Of a stretch of 64,000 nt of DNA, positions 25,401 to 34,002 are shown piece after piece. The stretch spans positions 1-64,000 of the forward strand of contig NZ_FXYA01000213.1 in NCBI RefSeq assembly GCF_900184965.1, written 5' to 3'. Source of the DNA: Akkermansia muciniphila (GTDB lineage: Bacteria; Verrucomicrobiota; Verrucomicrobiia; Verrucomicrobiales; Akkermansiaceae). A model generated the notes under the pieces. It worked only from the letters and a program-made list of their open reading frames with translations, was not told the DNA's origin and made no database searches. The position numbers and the translations under genes were made by a program. Every line of letters starts with the position of its first letter. The first letter of the stretch is position 1.

Positions 25401-28400
25401 TTTGCCATAGGAGCGGATGCGTCCGGTTTCCAGCATGCGGGCGTAGGCTGCTCCGAAGTTGAGGTAGGGGCGCATGTTGATTTTGTAGTTGTCCGGCAGG
25501 ACTCGCTGGATTTCCGCGAGGATGGAGTTGAGTTCCCCGAAGGTGCGGGCCGCGCTGTCATGGGTGATGTCCACGGATGCAGCAATGTTCCAGCGGTTCA
25601 TGGCTTCGTCGATGCCACGCATGAGGGAACGGGCTTTGGCTTCGTTGGCGCGAGGAGCAAGAATGAGCCTTGAAATGACGGAGGCTTGAGCAAGGGAGAA
25701 GCTGACGCCGGGGCCGTCCTGTTCCGGGGATGGGGAGGATGCGCGTTCCCCCGCTTGTTCAAGGGCTGATTTGACATTGTTCAGGGACGATGCTACATTA
25801 TCCGTGGATATGTTATTGAGAGCATCAGATGTGGAACTGGTCGAGTTCTGGACTAGAGGAGACGGAGACGCTTCCTGGGCCACGGACAAGTCCGGGAATA
25901 CATACCGCGTGCTTGTGGATCCCGAAGGAACGGTCAAGCTCATTGAAGCCACGTATACCCCTTCTCCCAATCCAGCTAATGGGACGATTCCGCTTTCCTC
26001 ACTGGAAGAGGCATTGGAGAATGCCCAGGAATGCGGAAGCGATGAATGAGCTTTCCGGGCTTCCTGCTCCGCTTCCCTGATTGAGTCCTGTCCCTGATTG
26101 CCGTAGTAGGCGCGGGAGAGTTGTTGCAGGGACTCCACATAACGTGCGACGAGCTGACGGCGTTTTTCCCCGTAGTCCGGGTTGTCTTTGTTCTGGTTGA
26201 GTTCTATTTCCAGATTGCGCCCAACTTCATAGATTTTATGGCCGGGGCCTTCTTTCATCCGCATCATGTGTTCTTCAATGAGGATGATTTCTCCGATGAA
26301 CCCATTGGGCATTTGGACGTTGAGCTTGATGTCCGCGTAGCCGTAAGGGTCGTGAGATTTATAACCGTTTTTGATGCGGGCCATTTCCATTCCTGCTTCC
26401 TTGACCGCGGAGACGACTTGTGAGAAGTCCGCATTGTCTGGCATGATGAGGGTGCCCCCGAAGACGTCCAGGAGTTTTCCCGCATCGCCGTCGTTGTCTT
26501 CCATGGTTTTCTGCAGGGCGCGTTCCCGTCCCTTGAGAGTTTTCCGCATCATGACGCGCAGGCCGAGGCGTTCCCCGATACTGCGGACGATGGTGTCAAA
26601 GTCCTGCATGACGGCCTGGGCCATGGGGTAGAGTTCATCGAGACCGCGGTTGGCGAGACGCTGCTGCTCCTCAAGTGGGAGGTTTTTGTAGTCATCCATT
26701 CCATGATGGAAGATGTCGATACGCGGCGAGCGAGAGCCTTCCGGCTGGACGTTTGCGGCGGATTCCCGGATAGGGGTGAGGCTGGCGGAGAAGAGCATTT
26801 CCCCGTCATCGAAGGGCCTGGGTTCCCGAATGGGTTCCGTGTCCGTTTTCTCTACGTTTTCAAGACGGAGTTCCGGGATGTCCTTGAGCGGGTGAACGGG
26901 TTCCCCTTCTTTCCAGAGGCGGCCCGCTGCGGTGATTTCCGGGTGGACGCCGATGTTGTTGTAGGCGATTTTGAGGGACGCGATTTGCTTGCGGATGGAG
27001 GCAACGTCCGTGTGCTGGTCAATGGAGAGGCCGAGCTGGCGGGCAAGCGGCTGGTTTTTGGCGATGCGGTTTTTGCTTTTGAGGAGGGCTTCCACGCGGG
27101 AGATTTCCGCCTTGCAGGCGTTGACATAGCGGGTGACGTGGTCAAATTCGGCGTTGTTGAAGATGGCGTTGCCGAACATGTCGTATTCGATTTGACCGCC
27201 GGAGACGGCGGCGTCCCGCTGCTGGATGCCTGCGACGATGTCGTCAATGGGCTGCCCCTGCTGGATTTGTCCCCCGGCCCATTGCTGGACGGTCGCGTCC
27301 GTGGTGAGCTGGCAGATGGTGTAGGCCGCCTTTTCATCCATGAGGGAGTTGTCCGGATTTTTGAGGCGGTCGAGCAAGTCAGGGCTGGCGTTGGCCCCGA
27401 TGAATGCGCCTATTTGGGTGGGGGTACGCCGCCACGGCTGGGGGTGAATGCGTACCAGTCCTTCGTGAGTCATGTCTGCGACGACGTCCGCTTCCGGGCT
27501 GGCTTCCTTGAGATGGCAGGCGTAGAGGGCTACTTCCGTGATGGTGGCCTGTTCATCGAGGATGTTGAGGCGGATGTCTTCATACCGCGCCCATTCCGGG
27601 GTGTGGGTAGCGTCTTCTTCATAGACGTAGGCGGCGACACGGTCGATGCCGTTTTCTCTGGCTAGGGCGAGTTTATGCCTGCCGGAGAAGATATGAAGTT
27701 CTCCGTTGTTGCGATGGAGGAGGTAGACGGGGGCGGTTTCCCTTTTGAATTTTCCAGTGAGGGGCTTGGTGAGGCCGCTGGCGTCCGCATTGCGTTTGGT
27801 TTGAGCGAGGTCTTCCGCATGGAGGATGGAAGCCGTGGGGACGGCTCCGAGGCGGGCTTCCCCGATCTGGATGTAGTTGCCGCCGATGAAGGGGCTATCA
27901 GAGGCAGCGTCTTTCCGGCTGTCCTGTCCGGGAGCAAGGACTGTGCCGTCAGGGGCGATGAAGGCATTGGCGTCCGGTTCCGGCTGGGCAGGATCCGGCG
28001 GGGTTTCCGTGGTTGGAGGTTCCGCCTGTTCCTGCTGGGCGGCAACGTCGTCAAGTTCCGCCCGGATGTCTTCCAGCGTTTTCGTTTGGGAGGTGCCCGC
28101 ACGGGTGAAGGCGGCTTCATGTTCCGCGATGGAGCTTTCCACAGCGGTGACGATGTCCGCTTCCTGCCGGATGTCCCGCGCGTGGATGGAGTCCACGGCC
28201 CCGGTCATGGCGTTGATGAGGTTTTGCATTTCCGGGGTGAGCTGGCCGGATGATTCCAGTTTGGCGATGGCGTGGCCGAGTTCCGCCTTGGCCCGGAATT
28301 GTTCGAGGAAGGAGGAGACGAAGCGGACAAGTTTCTGGATCCACGAGGGGAGGCTGCTGGTGCCAGTTACCACGTCGTGCATGAGGCGGGAACGTCCGAT

Positions 28401-31064
28401 GAGGGAGAGGGCTTCCACGACGTCGCCGGAGGTGGGGACGACGTCAAGGCCGATGAATTGAACGCCCCCTTCTTCTCCGTAGAGCTGGTTGACGGCGCGC
28501 TGCATGTCCTGTAGCTGGCTGCCGAAGGTGGACGGGGAGAGGTTTTCCTGGGCGCACCAGTTGATGGCGGCCTGTTCCATGGTTTCTTCCCACAGGTTTT
28601 CCACCGTGGCTTCTCCACGGGAGAAGCGCAGTATTTGCTGGAAGCCTCCGTTGACCGGATCCTGCTGGCGGATGACATAGGCATTCGAGGCAAAGGAGGT
28701 TTGTTCTCCGCGGCGGCGGGCGGTGGCCGCCCTGCCCTTGGACCCGGAGTAGGCGGTGATGATGCTTTGGAGGCTGGCATGTTCCGAGATGTCCGGGTTG
28801 ACCGAGGCAAGGGCTTCCTGCCGGGTGATGCCGGAGGCTTCCAGCAGGCGGACGGTGGCGGTAGCCTGCCGGGCGAGCGTGCGGAGGGTGGCTGTGGTTT
28901 CCGTCTGGCCGATGTTTTCCGTTTTCCATCCCTGTTGTTCGAGGTAGTCCACGACGTTTTCCGCCGCGAGGAGGTTTTGCGCCCACAGGATGGTGTCCCG
29001 CTCACGTTCTCCGATGGAGAGGGTGAGGAGGGTGTTGAGCTGGTCTTCCGTCATGAGGGCGTAGTCCTGCCCCTGCCGCGTTTGTTCCGCCACGGGGTTC
29101 TCCGCGGAAATTCCTTCCTCCGAAGGTTGGGCCTTCCTGCGGGTTTCCGCTGTTTCCGCGTCAAGGTAGACACGGTATTTGCCCGTTTCCTGCGCTGGCT
29201 CAAAGCGGGGAATGACGCCGCGCTCCTGCAAGGCGCGGAAGGATTCGAGTTCGCGGAGCTGAGCGATTTCCTGTGTACCGAGGAGGGCGGCGTTTCCCTG
29301 TTCCGCCCGGCGGGCTGCCTGTTCCGGGTTGTTTGCCCATTCGGTTTTGAGGTGTTCGGCGATGAAGTCGTTGCGGGCGTCGGTGTCTTTGATTTCCAAG
29401 GCGCGAAGGTAGCCGGATTCCGAACCGCCGAGAGCGGTGAATCCGTTCAGGGATTCCGCGAAGTGCTTGACGTTTTCCCGGATTTGTGGTTCCGCGAGTT
29501 TGACGAAGCCGCGGGAGTAGAAGGCAAGGGCGAGGCCCTGGTAGCCTTCAAAGTTTTGGAGGATGTCGCCGGGGATGGCGGAGAAGGAGGTTTTGCCCCG
29601 TTCATCGTCAAGTATGTTGCTCATGAGAGCGCGGGTAGTACCCCCGACGATGGGTTCCGCAATGCCTTCTTCCAGCACGCCCGCCGCGGTGTTACCCCAT
29701 ATTTGGGCGGTTTCACTGGCGAGGTATTTGGCGCGGATGGAGTTGTACGGGAGGCCCGTTTTGTTGAGTCCGGCGTTCAGGAGACGCCCCAGCACGGGGA
29801 CTTTGCCAAGGACGCCCATGCCGATTTTTTCTTCCAGGGTGTCCGCTGCCCCGAAGAGGGATGCACGTTTGACGTTTTCTTCACGGGAGAGTCCGAGGGC
29901 AACGCCTTCTTCATAGCGTTGCGTGCCGGATCCTTTGAGGAGGCTGTACACGCCAAAGTAGGGTATGGCGTTGGGGACGGATTGACCGACCATGTCGCCA
30001 AGGGTGACGGCGAATTTGTTGATTCCCCAGGTTTGCCGCCCTTCGGTGTATGCCTGCTGGGCCGCCTTGCGGACGTTTTTCATTTTTGCCCGGAAGTCGA
30101 TGGTGCGGAGGAGTCCCTTGTCCTGCCTCATTTCTTCCGCCGAGAGGAAGGGGTTTTTGTTGTCAAAGGGGATATGGCCGTATGCCATGCTGTCCCCCGG
30201 CATCATGAAGGAGGGGACGTCCGCGTCTACATTGCGGAGGTTTTCCAAGACGCCCATTGCGCCGGAGAGCGTGGAGTAGTAGAGGTTGTGGATGGGCTTG
30301 ATGCTTTCGTAGGCATATTGAGCGACGGGGTTTTCATATTGTCTGTCGATGTTGGCCCCGTAGTTGTCATAGATGGCCTTGCCCCACAGGCTCATGAGGA
30401 TGTCTTCCACTTTTTTGTCATCCGGCGTGAGGTCGTCTTTGTTGAGTCCGGCTGCCGTCATGACGTTTGCCGCATCGGCGTCATCGAGGATGAAACTGCC
30501 GACGGGGAGTTTGGCATAGGCGGCGCGGACGCGGTTGATGATGTCCGGTGTGATTCCGGCGCGGCCCATCATGTCTATGTCTTTGGGCGTCCATTGTTCT
30601 CCGCTGCCTTTGCAGGCGCGGTCAATGCGCCCCAATAACTGCTGGCCGTATTGTTCCAGGGCTTTTTGTTCTTCCACCTGTTTCTGCTTGGCCTGCTTGA
30701 CGACGCCGTCAAGGTGGTCATAGACGGCCATGTACATTTTTTCCCGCGTGTCCGCCCCCTCCGGGATGGGGAGGTTTTGCTGGCGGAAGTACATGTCCGG
30801 GACCTGGTCGTTGCCGAGGAGGACGCCGCAGGCTTTACGCCCAACGAAGCATTTGCGTTCTTGTTCCGGCGCATGGGCATAGGGGTCATGGCCGTGGGCC
30901 TGTTCCGCCAAGGCGCGGTGTTCCGGGTACTGGCCGGAGAGGAGGTAGTTGGAGAGGTAGTCCATGTCCTGTTTCCGCTGCTGCTCATAGTCCGGGGAGG
31001 CGAGTTGTTCCGGCGCGGGCGCGGGGGACGGGATGAAGAAGGTGTTTTCCTGCAAGTAGTCCAT
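22353..31064 (-). CDS. giant ejection (polyvalent) protein, 2903 aa, with ParB-like and RelA/SpoT-like domains
   Basis: Placed directly after the gp15-like protein, as T7 gp16 is, so probably an internal virion protein ejected into the cell. N-terminal about 600 residues are helical with small Gly/Ala hydrophobic segments. A ParB-type domain lies at about 1065-1160 (ARLGAVPTASI, LHIFSGRHKLALARENG). A RelA/SpoT-like nucleotidyltransferase lies at about 1455-1640 (GRERALQK, KLLDVFGGTLIM, GYADIKLNVQMPNGFIGEII, GHKIYEVGR). Then a Ser-rich linker, long coiled coils, and a C-terminal domain with hydrophobic helices (NLLTCIKQTSAILHP, MVTLWMLLMNPPG) typical of large polyvalent phage proteins. It ends KKKRR. 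Confidence 0.82.
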   Translation of the reverse strand: MDYLQENTFFIPSPAPAPEQLASPDYEQQRKQDMDYLSNYLLSGQYPEHRALAEQAHGHDPYAHAPEQERKCFVGRKACGVLLGNDQVPDMYFRQQNLPIPEGADTREKMYMAVYDHLDGVVKQAKQKQVEEQKALEQYGQQLLGRIDRACKGSGEQWTPKDIDMMGRAGITPDIINRVRAAYAKLPVGSFILDDADAANVMTAAGLNKDDLTPDDKKVEDILMSLWGKAIYDNYGANIDRQYENPVAQYAYESIKPIHNLYYSTLSGAMGVLENLRNVDADVPSFMMPGDSMAYGHIPFDNKNPFLSAEEMRQDKGLLRTIDFRAKMKNVRKAAQQAYTEGRQTWGINKFAVTLGDMVGQSVPNAIPYFGVYSLLKGSGTQRYEEGVALGLSREENVKRASLFGAADTLEEKIGMGVLGKVPVLGRLLNAGLNKTGLPYNSIRAKYLASETAQIWGNTAAGVLEEGIAEPIVGGTTRALMSNILDDERGKTSFSAIPGDILQNFEGYQGLALAFYSRGFVKLAEPQIRENVKHFAESLNGFTALGGSESGYLRALEIKDTDARNDFIAEHLKTEWANNPEQAARRAEQGNAALLGTQEIAQLRELESFRALQERGVIPRFEPAQETGKYRVYLDAETAETRRKAQPSEEGISAENPVAEQTRQGQDYALMTEDQLNTLLTLSIGERERDTILWAQNLLAAENVVDYLEQQGWKTENIGQTETTATLRTLARQATATVRLLEASGITRQEALASVNPDISEHASLQSIITAYSGSKGRAATARRRGEQTSFASNAYVIRQQDPVNGGFQQILRFSRGEATVENLWEETMEQAAINWCAQENLSPSTFGSQLQDMQRAVNQLYGEEGGVQFIGLDVVPTSGDVVEALSLIGRSRLMHDVVTGTSSLPSWIQKLVRFVSSFLEQFRAKAELGHAIAKLESSGQLTPEMQNLINAMTGAVDSIHARDIRQEADIVTAVESSIAEHEAAFTRAGTSQTKTLEDIRAELDDVAAQQEQAEPPTTETPPDPAQPEPDANAFIAPDGTVLAPGQDSRKDAASDSPFIGGNYIQIGEARLGAVPTASILHAEDLAQTKRNADASGLTKPLTGKFKRETAPVYLLHRNNGELHIFSGRHKLALARENGIDRVAAYVYEEDATHTPEWARYEDIRLNILDEQATITEVALYACHLKEASPEADVVADMTHEGLVRIHPQPWRRTPTQIGAFIGANASPDLLDRLKNPDNSLMDEKAAYTICQLTTDATVQQWAGGQIQQGQPIDDIVAGIQQRDAAVSGGQIEYDMFGNAIFNNAEFDHVTRYVNACKAEISRVEALLKSKNRIAKNQPLARQLGLSIDQHTDVASIRKQIASLKIAYNNIGVHPEITAAGRLWKEGEPVHPLKDIPELRLENVEKTDTEPIREPRPFDDGEMLFSASLTPIRESAANVQPEGSRSPRIDIFHHGMDDYKNLPLEEQQRLANRGLDELYPMAQAVMQDFDTIVRSIGERLGLRVMMRKTLKGRERALQKTMEDNDGDAGKLLDVFGGTLIMPDNADFSQVVSAVKEAGMEMARIKNGYKSHDPYGYADIKLNVQMPNGFIGEIILIEEHMMRMKEGPGHKIYEVGRNLEIELNQNKDNPDYGEKRRQLVARYVESLQQLSRAYYGNQGQDSIREAEQEARKAHSSLPHSWAFSNASSSEESGIVPLAGLGEGVYVASMSLTVPSGSTSTRYVFPDLSVAQEASPSPLVQNSTSSTSDALNNISTDNVASSLNNVKSALEQAGERASSPSPEQDGPGVSFSLAQASVISRLILAPRANEAKARSLMRGIDEAMNRWNIAASVDITHDSAARTFGELNSILAEIQRVLPDNYKINMRPYLNFGAAYARMLETGRIRSYGKLSPEQRNTLAAELQTLMDSPDVLTAIRGEVADQISIRQETTGRGGPEYAQAYRTQQEDIVRQLAEGRLNTLLTSIMTDVRGQLEQYLKDESVAKVLDRIARLMPKKKDNGKYGKGSLPADAYRTLGQYLAMLDADASAVEAETARLEALIRDASLNQTEAAEGETISIPYEYAGRKENLTLDQLESKLADWQTFGNLADMNLDETRAAMEAIMTYIQLNRTAWVQKNQQEAWQNEKLAYDISGSIRQHVTVDEQAVRDANENADSSRVEWARAWFSGLQSFSQMLESLSAIDGMKELSQYGISEIAKANVSLNTRENNHAAAFAQIIRESAGLRTKRDIERWILDAKLTRDTGAVTAPVREKTVTLDVQTAQEYIDLIEADDREGFEAKRQHIMETARRQGIRPERLGLISEMDIPALMNELAVHPRAGKITITSRILDKKGTARPLRLSKAQAMYQILLYEQDRYKPNFERHGYTGQTMQALYRYVGQDGLAVAYGLRDYINQCGIELADVFEKLTGVPFPKEEKYFRAKFNHHEGDAKTAVIGEGNNIMGHKYSMLITRKKHNLGLDLSADVFTVANASLAETDNYICTKHITSKFRGVLSHGYAADALKVKMGAQRYRQLVTWLDLIDGAGTLEAAQLMAHSKFVGHMQGAKANALLAYNLLTCIKQTSAILHPLASGKIGLGELMKEYSLMLSGNSHFTFADMMRTDAFQSRFRKEPVIREILNYGADQHFGYGKRIAMSGMVPLEKMDVWSNAVSHTALANAVFRKLEKENAARIRNGEEPMTTADMEQIALDEVRQSLELAAQPTRTAQKSQLQAMGGTFVRLWTFMGSEAINKFGNLVTFAQKGQWGKLAAAWASLSLWEQTMVTLWMLLMNPPGDKDKDKEKWWKTQAVALPSAMLGSVPVVGATIQTALQTFGLAPYYGNYGSQIIPAGTAVSKIKRATKKKATWQDTFNASLAVLQCLAIGGGVFSDSRSKPVAETASALIGLSAAANIPKVAVKATEEPKKKRR
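25810..26049 (+). CDS. possible antisense gene or inverted segment inside the giant gene
   Basis: A 79-codon frame on the opposite strand reads like normal protein: ASWATDKSGNTYRVLVDPEG, then TVKLIEATYTPSPN, then SLEEALENAQECGSDE. The sense strand here encodes an unusually Ser-rich stretch. There is no ribosome-binding site at the ATG. Either a nested gene or a segment that was inverted while keeping the giant frame open. Confidence 0.3.
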   Translation: MLLRASDVELVEFWTRGDGDASWATDKSGNTYRVLVDPEGTVKLIEATYTPSPNPANGTIPLSSLEEALENAQECGSDE

Positions 31065-31085
31065 GGTGGAAAGAGGTGGTGAGGG

Positions 31086-33620
31086 TTAAGCCATCTCCGC
31101 GGCCTGCCCGTAGACGCGGTTGTTCCGGTTGAGCCAGCCGGAGAGGAATTGCCGTTTGTCCGGGTTGTTGGCGGCGATGGATTTGTAGAGGCGTTCCCGT
31201 GCGTTTTTGAGGCGTTCCAAGAGCTGCTGTTCCGTGTGGGTCTTGAGGTAGTTTTTTACGGCTTCCACGGTGTCCGCATTGAAGTTTTTGGAGTCTTCCA
31301 CTCCGAGGGCGCGATGAATGACGCGGACGGCCCCATATTCGCCGCCGTTGAAGTACATGTCCCGGAGGAAGTAGTCTATGCCGGAGGAAGTGACGCCTGC
31401 GGTTTGCAGGATGTTTCCGACGGGCTGGGTATATTGCATGATGTACCGTTTGGCTTCCTGTTCCGCCTCCGCGTGTTTGCCCGCTTTGACGAGGGTTTCC
31501 AGTTTGGCGTATTCCGCCGGGTGGCTGCCGTTGTTGATTCCGGCGATTTCATGCGTTCCTCCGCCGTCTCCGGCTGGAAGTTTGTAGATGGAGAGGTTGC
31601 CCTGTTTGTCACGGCGGGCTTCATTGCCGATGATGAGGGCAGCGGCGTTTCCGGCGGCAGTATTGGCTTTGGTACCGGATGCGGTGACGGTAATTTGGTC
31701 GTAGTTGATGTTCATGGTGCCAAGCTGACGGCGAAGGGCTTTAGACATGGTGGGAGAGGTGCAGTCCGGTTTGGAGACGATTTTCGCTTCCGCGTAGCGG
31801 CGGCCGGGGGTGGTGACGCCCACGGTGATTCCTTCCGCGTACCAGCCTTCCGGAACGTAGAGAACGGCTTCCTGCCCGTCGTCCCCCCATTGGGCGGGGA
31901 GGTCTTTGTTCCGGCTGACGGGCAAGATGGAGTCCACGGGCTGCGTGCGGCGGTAGGCTTCTTCTTCCCTGCGCCTGATGTCCGCGATCATTTTTTCTGC
32001 GGCTTTCCGTTCTTCTTCATTGAGGCGGTTGGTAACGGACAGTTCCGCTTTCAGGTCAAGGTTTCGGCTTTGGGCTGCGGCCTGCTTCCGAATGTAGTTG
32101 TCACTGGCCGCTGTGATGTTGACTGCTTCCTGTTGTCGGTAGCTGTCTTGCTGAACCTGATCCCTGTTGCCTGGGGTGTAGTTGGCGATGGTGTCCCACA
32201 GGCGGTTGGCAATTTCGAGTTCCGTAAGTTCCTTTTTTTCTTTTCCGCCGTTGTATTGCTGGTCGTTTTTCCAGATGTCCAGATTGGCGAGGAGGAGGGA
32301 TTGGGCGTTTTCCGCAGCGGCTTTTCTCCGGTCTTTGGCGGCCTTGAGCCGGGCTTCATCTTCCGGCGTCCATTCGTCATCTTCCTGTTTCTGCACTTTT
32401 TCCTGTTCAAGAGCAAGGATGGCCGCGTCTTCCGCCCTGGTGAAGTAGCCCACCTGGGCTGCATGGGATAAGGTGACTTTGGGATCAAGGCCCTTCGGTC
32501 GCGCGAGGTCTTCCTGCCATTGCTTGACCATGGCTTTGGCGTAGTCTTCCCCCTGCCCGAATTGCTTGTAGAGGGCGATGACCATTTCCGCCTCCGTTTC
32601 GTCATGGGGTGACGTGATCATGGCGCGACCCTGTTCCGCAAGGAAGGGCATGGCGTCTATTTTTCCCTGTCCTTCCTTGAAGTCTCCGTTGTATTTGCGC
32701 CAGAGGGCATGAAGGTTGCGGGTGATGTTGGAGGGAGCCGGGTTGTAGATTTCCTTTTCTTTTTTCGCGCTGCCTGTGGATGTTGTTGAGGTTTTGGATC
32801 CGGGGATTTTTTCCGCCTTGGCGTTGCCTGCTTCCACGGATTTGACGAAGGAACGGCTGAATCCCTGCATGGAGAGGGAAGCGAGGCGTTGGAGCTGCAT
32901 GCGTTTGGAGGAGGGGAGAACGGCGTAAGGGCTGCCGTCGTCGTCCAGTTCATTCCAGAAGGCGACGGGGTCTTCTTCGCTTTGTTTTTGGGCGCGGGCC
33001 ATGAGAGCTGTGTCCCGAAGGTCAAGGAGCATGATGTCCGCTTTTTCTGCGGTGATGACGCCGTTGTCACGTGCGTCCGTGATGGCGTACCCGGCCCCGG
33101 AGTAGTCTTCGTTACGAATGGCGAGGTCATAGTTGTTTTGGAAGTGTTCCCGCGTGCGCTGAATGCCGAGTTCCGCCGCTTTCCCGTAGGCCCTTTTTTT
33201 CAGGTCGCCGCTGACGTGGAAGCGCATGGCATCGGAACGCATACGGGCTTCCGGGTTGATGAAGTTGCCTTGGAGTTCCCCGATGTTGTCAGTGTATTCT
33301 CCGACGAGTTTATCGAGCTGGTCTTCCATAAGAGTTCCACGGTCGTCATAAAGGGCGTCTTCCGAGCCGGGGGCGAGGGCGGCCCGGCGTTTGAATTCCA
33401 CGTCGAAGTCAGCGATTTGTTCACGGAGACGGCTTTCTATTTTTTGTGATTCCCCGAAGTCCTGGATTCGGTAGTATTGGTTGGCAGTTTCATCCAGAGC
33501 GGCGGCCCCGCGCTGGTTGGCGTGCTGGGCAGCCTGTATGCCGATGTCAGGCGTGGGGAGCGGGGATGCCCCGTTTCCGAGCTGGGCATGCGCCCCGGTG
33601 TACATAGGAAGTTCCGGCAT
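31086..33620 (-). CDS. internal virion protein with C-terminal muramidase-like domain
   Basis: 844 residues, at the T7 gp15 position between the gp14-like and giant proteins. Mostly helical with long Lys/Glu/Gln coils (about 60-560). The last 180 residues resemble the phage GH108 peptidoglycan-hydrolase layout: IIGNEARRDKQGN with a candidate catalytic Glu, GGGTHEIAGINNG, and the C-terminal YFNGGEYGAVRVIHRALGVED block. It may cut the wall during DNA ejection. Domain assignment is by motif likeness only. Confidence 0.7.
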   Translation of the reverse strand: MPELPMYTGAHAQLGNGASPLPTPDIGIQAAQHANQRGAAALDETANQYYRIQDFGESQKIESRLREQIADFDVEFKRRAALAPGSEDALYDDRGTLMEDQLDKLVGEYTDNIGELQGNFINPEARMRSDAMRFHVSGDLKKRAYGKAAELGIQRTREHFQNNYDLAIRNEDYSGAGYAITDARDNGVITAEKADIMLLDLRDTALMARAQKQSEEDPVAFWNELDDDGSPYAVLPSSKRMQLQRLASLSMQGFSRSFVKSVEAGNAKAEKIPGSKTSTTSTGSAKKEKEIYNPAPSNITRNLHALWRKYNGDFKEGQGKIDAMPFLAEQGRAMITSPHDETEAEMVIALYKQFGQGEDYAKAMVKQWQEDLARPKGLDPKVTLSHAAQVGYFTRAEDAAILALEQEKVQKQEDDEWTPEDEARLKAAKDRRKAAAENAQSLLLANLDIWKNDQQYNGGKEKKELTELEIANRLWDTIANYTPGNRDQVQQDSYRQQEAVNITAASDNYIRKQAAAQSRNLDLKAELSVTNRLNEEERKAAEKMIADIRRREEEAYRRTQPVDSILPVSRNKDLPAQWGDDGQEAVLYVPEGWYAEGITVGVTTPGRRYAEAKIVSKPDCTSPTMSKALRRQLGTMNINYDQITVTASGTKANTAAGNAAALIIGNEARRDKQGNLSIYKLPAGDGGGTHEIAGINNGSHPAEYAKLETLVKAGKHAEAEQEAKRYIMQYTQPVGNILQTAGVTSSGIDYFLRDMYFNGGEYGAVRVIHRALGVEDSKNFNADTVEAVKNYLKTHTEQQLLERLKNARERLYKSIAANNPDKRQFLSGWLNRNNRVYGQAAEMA

Positions 33621-33655
33621 AGGGAATATTGAAGTTAATAGTTAAAAGTGAATAG

Positions 33656-34000
33656 TTAAGATTTCTTTGCAGCAAGGGCAGCGAGTTTTCTTTTACGCAT
33701 GAAGCGGACAATGTGGACGGTGCGCTCCGGGTAGCGGTTTTTGAAGTCGCGACGGAAGCGGACTTTGTCGAAACGATGGCGGTACATTTTCGCCAACCGC
33801 CAAAGGGCGGGGAGTTCCGAGCATTGGAAGAGGATGACGACGGTACGCGGGTCATCCGGCGCGGGAATTGCCAGACAGAAGCAGTCAGGAGCGGAGTGAA
33901 TGATGCCGCCTGCCGCGATGGTGGTGCGTATGAGGGTTTGGTAGAGGCCAGGTTCCCTGGCTTCAAGGTAGGTGTAGGCATCCGTTGGACAGTGACGCAT
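33656..34000 (-). CDS. hypothetical phage protein, 114 aa
   Basis: MRHCPTDAYTYLEAREPGLY, an alpha/beta segment with RTVVILFQCSELPALWRLAK, then a very basic C-terminus (HRFDKVRFRRDFKNRY, KRKLAALAAKKS). Lies 2 bp after the gp14-like gene. In T7 the gene here (gp13) is a small GNAT-like protein needed for virion maturation; likeness is in size and place only. Confidence 0.6.
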   Translation of the reverse strand: MRHCPTDAYTYLEAREPGLYQTLIRTTIAAGGIIHSAPDCFCLAIPAPDDPRTVVILFQCSELPALWRLAKMYRHRFDKVRFRRDFKNRYPERTVHIVRFMRKRKLAALAAKKS

Positions 34001-34002
34001 GG

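Noticed and set aside
22503-25673. 1056-codon plus-strand frame
   Set aside because: Phe/Val/Gly/Asp-rich antisense shadow of the giant gene with no ribosome site or domain.
28635-30638. 667-codon plus-strand frame
   Set aside because: Same antisense artefact of GC-rich codon use over the giant gene.
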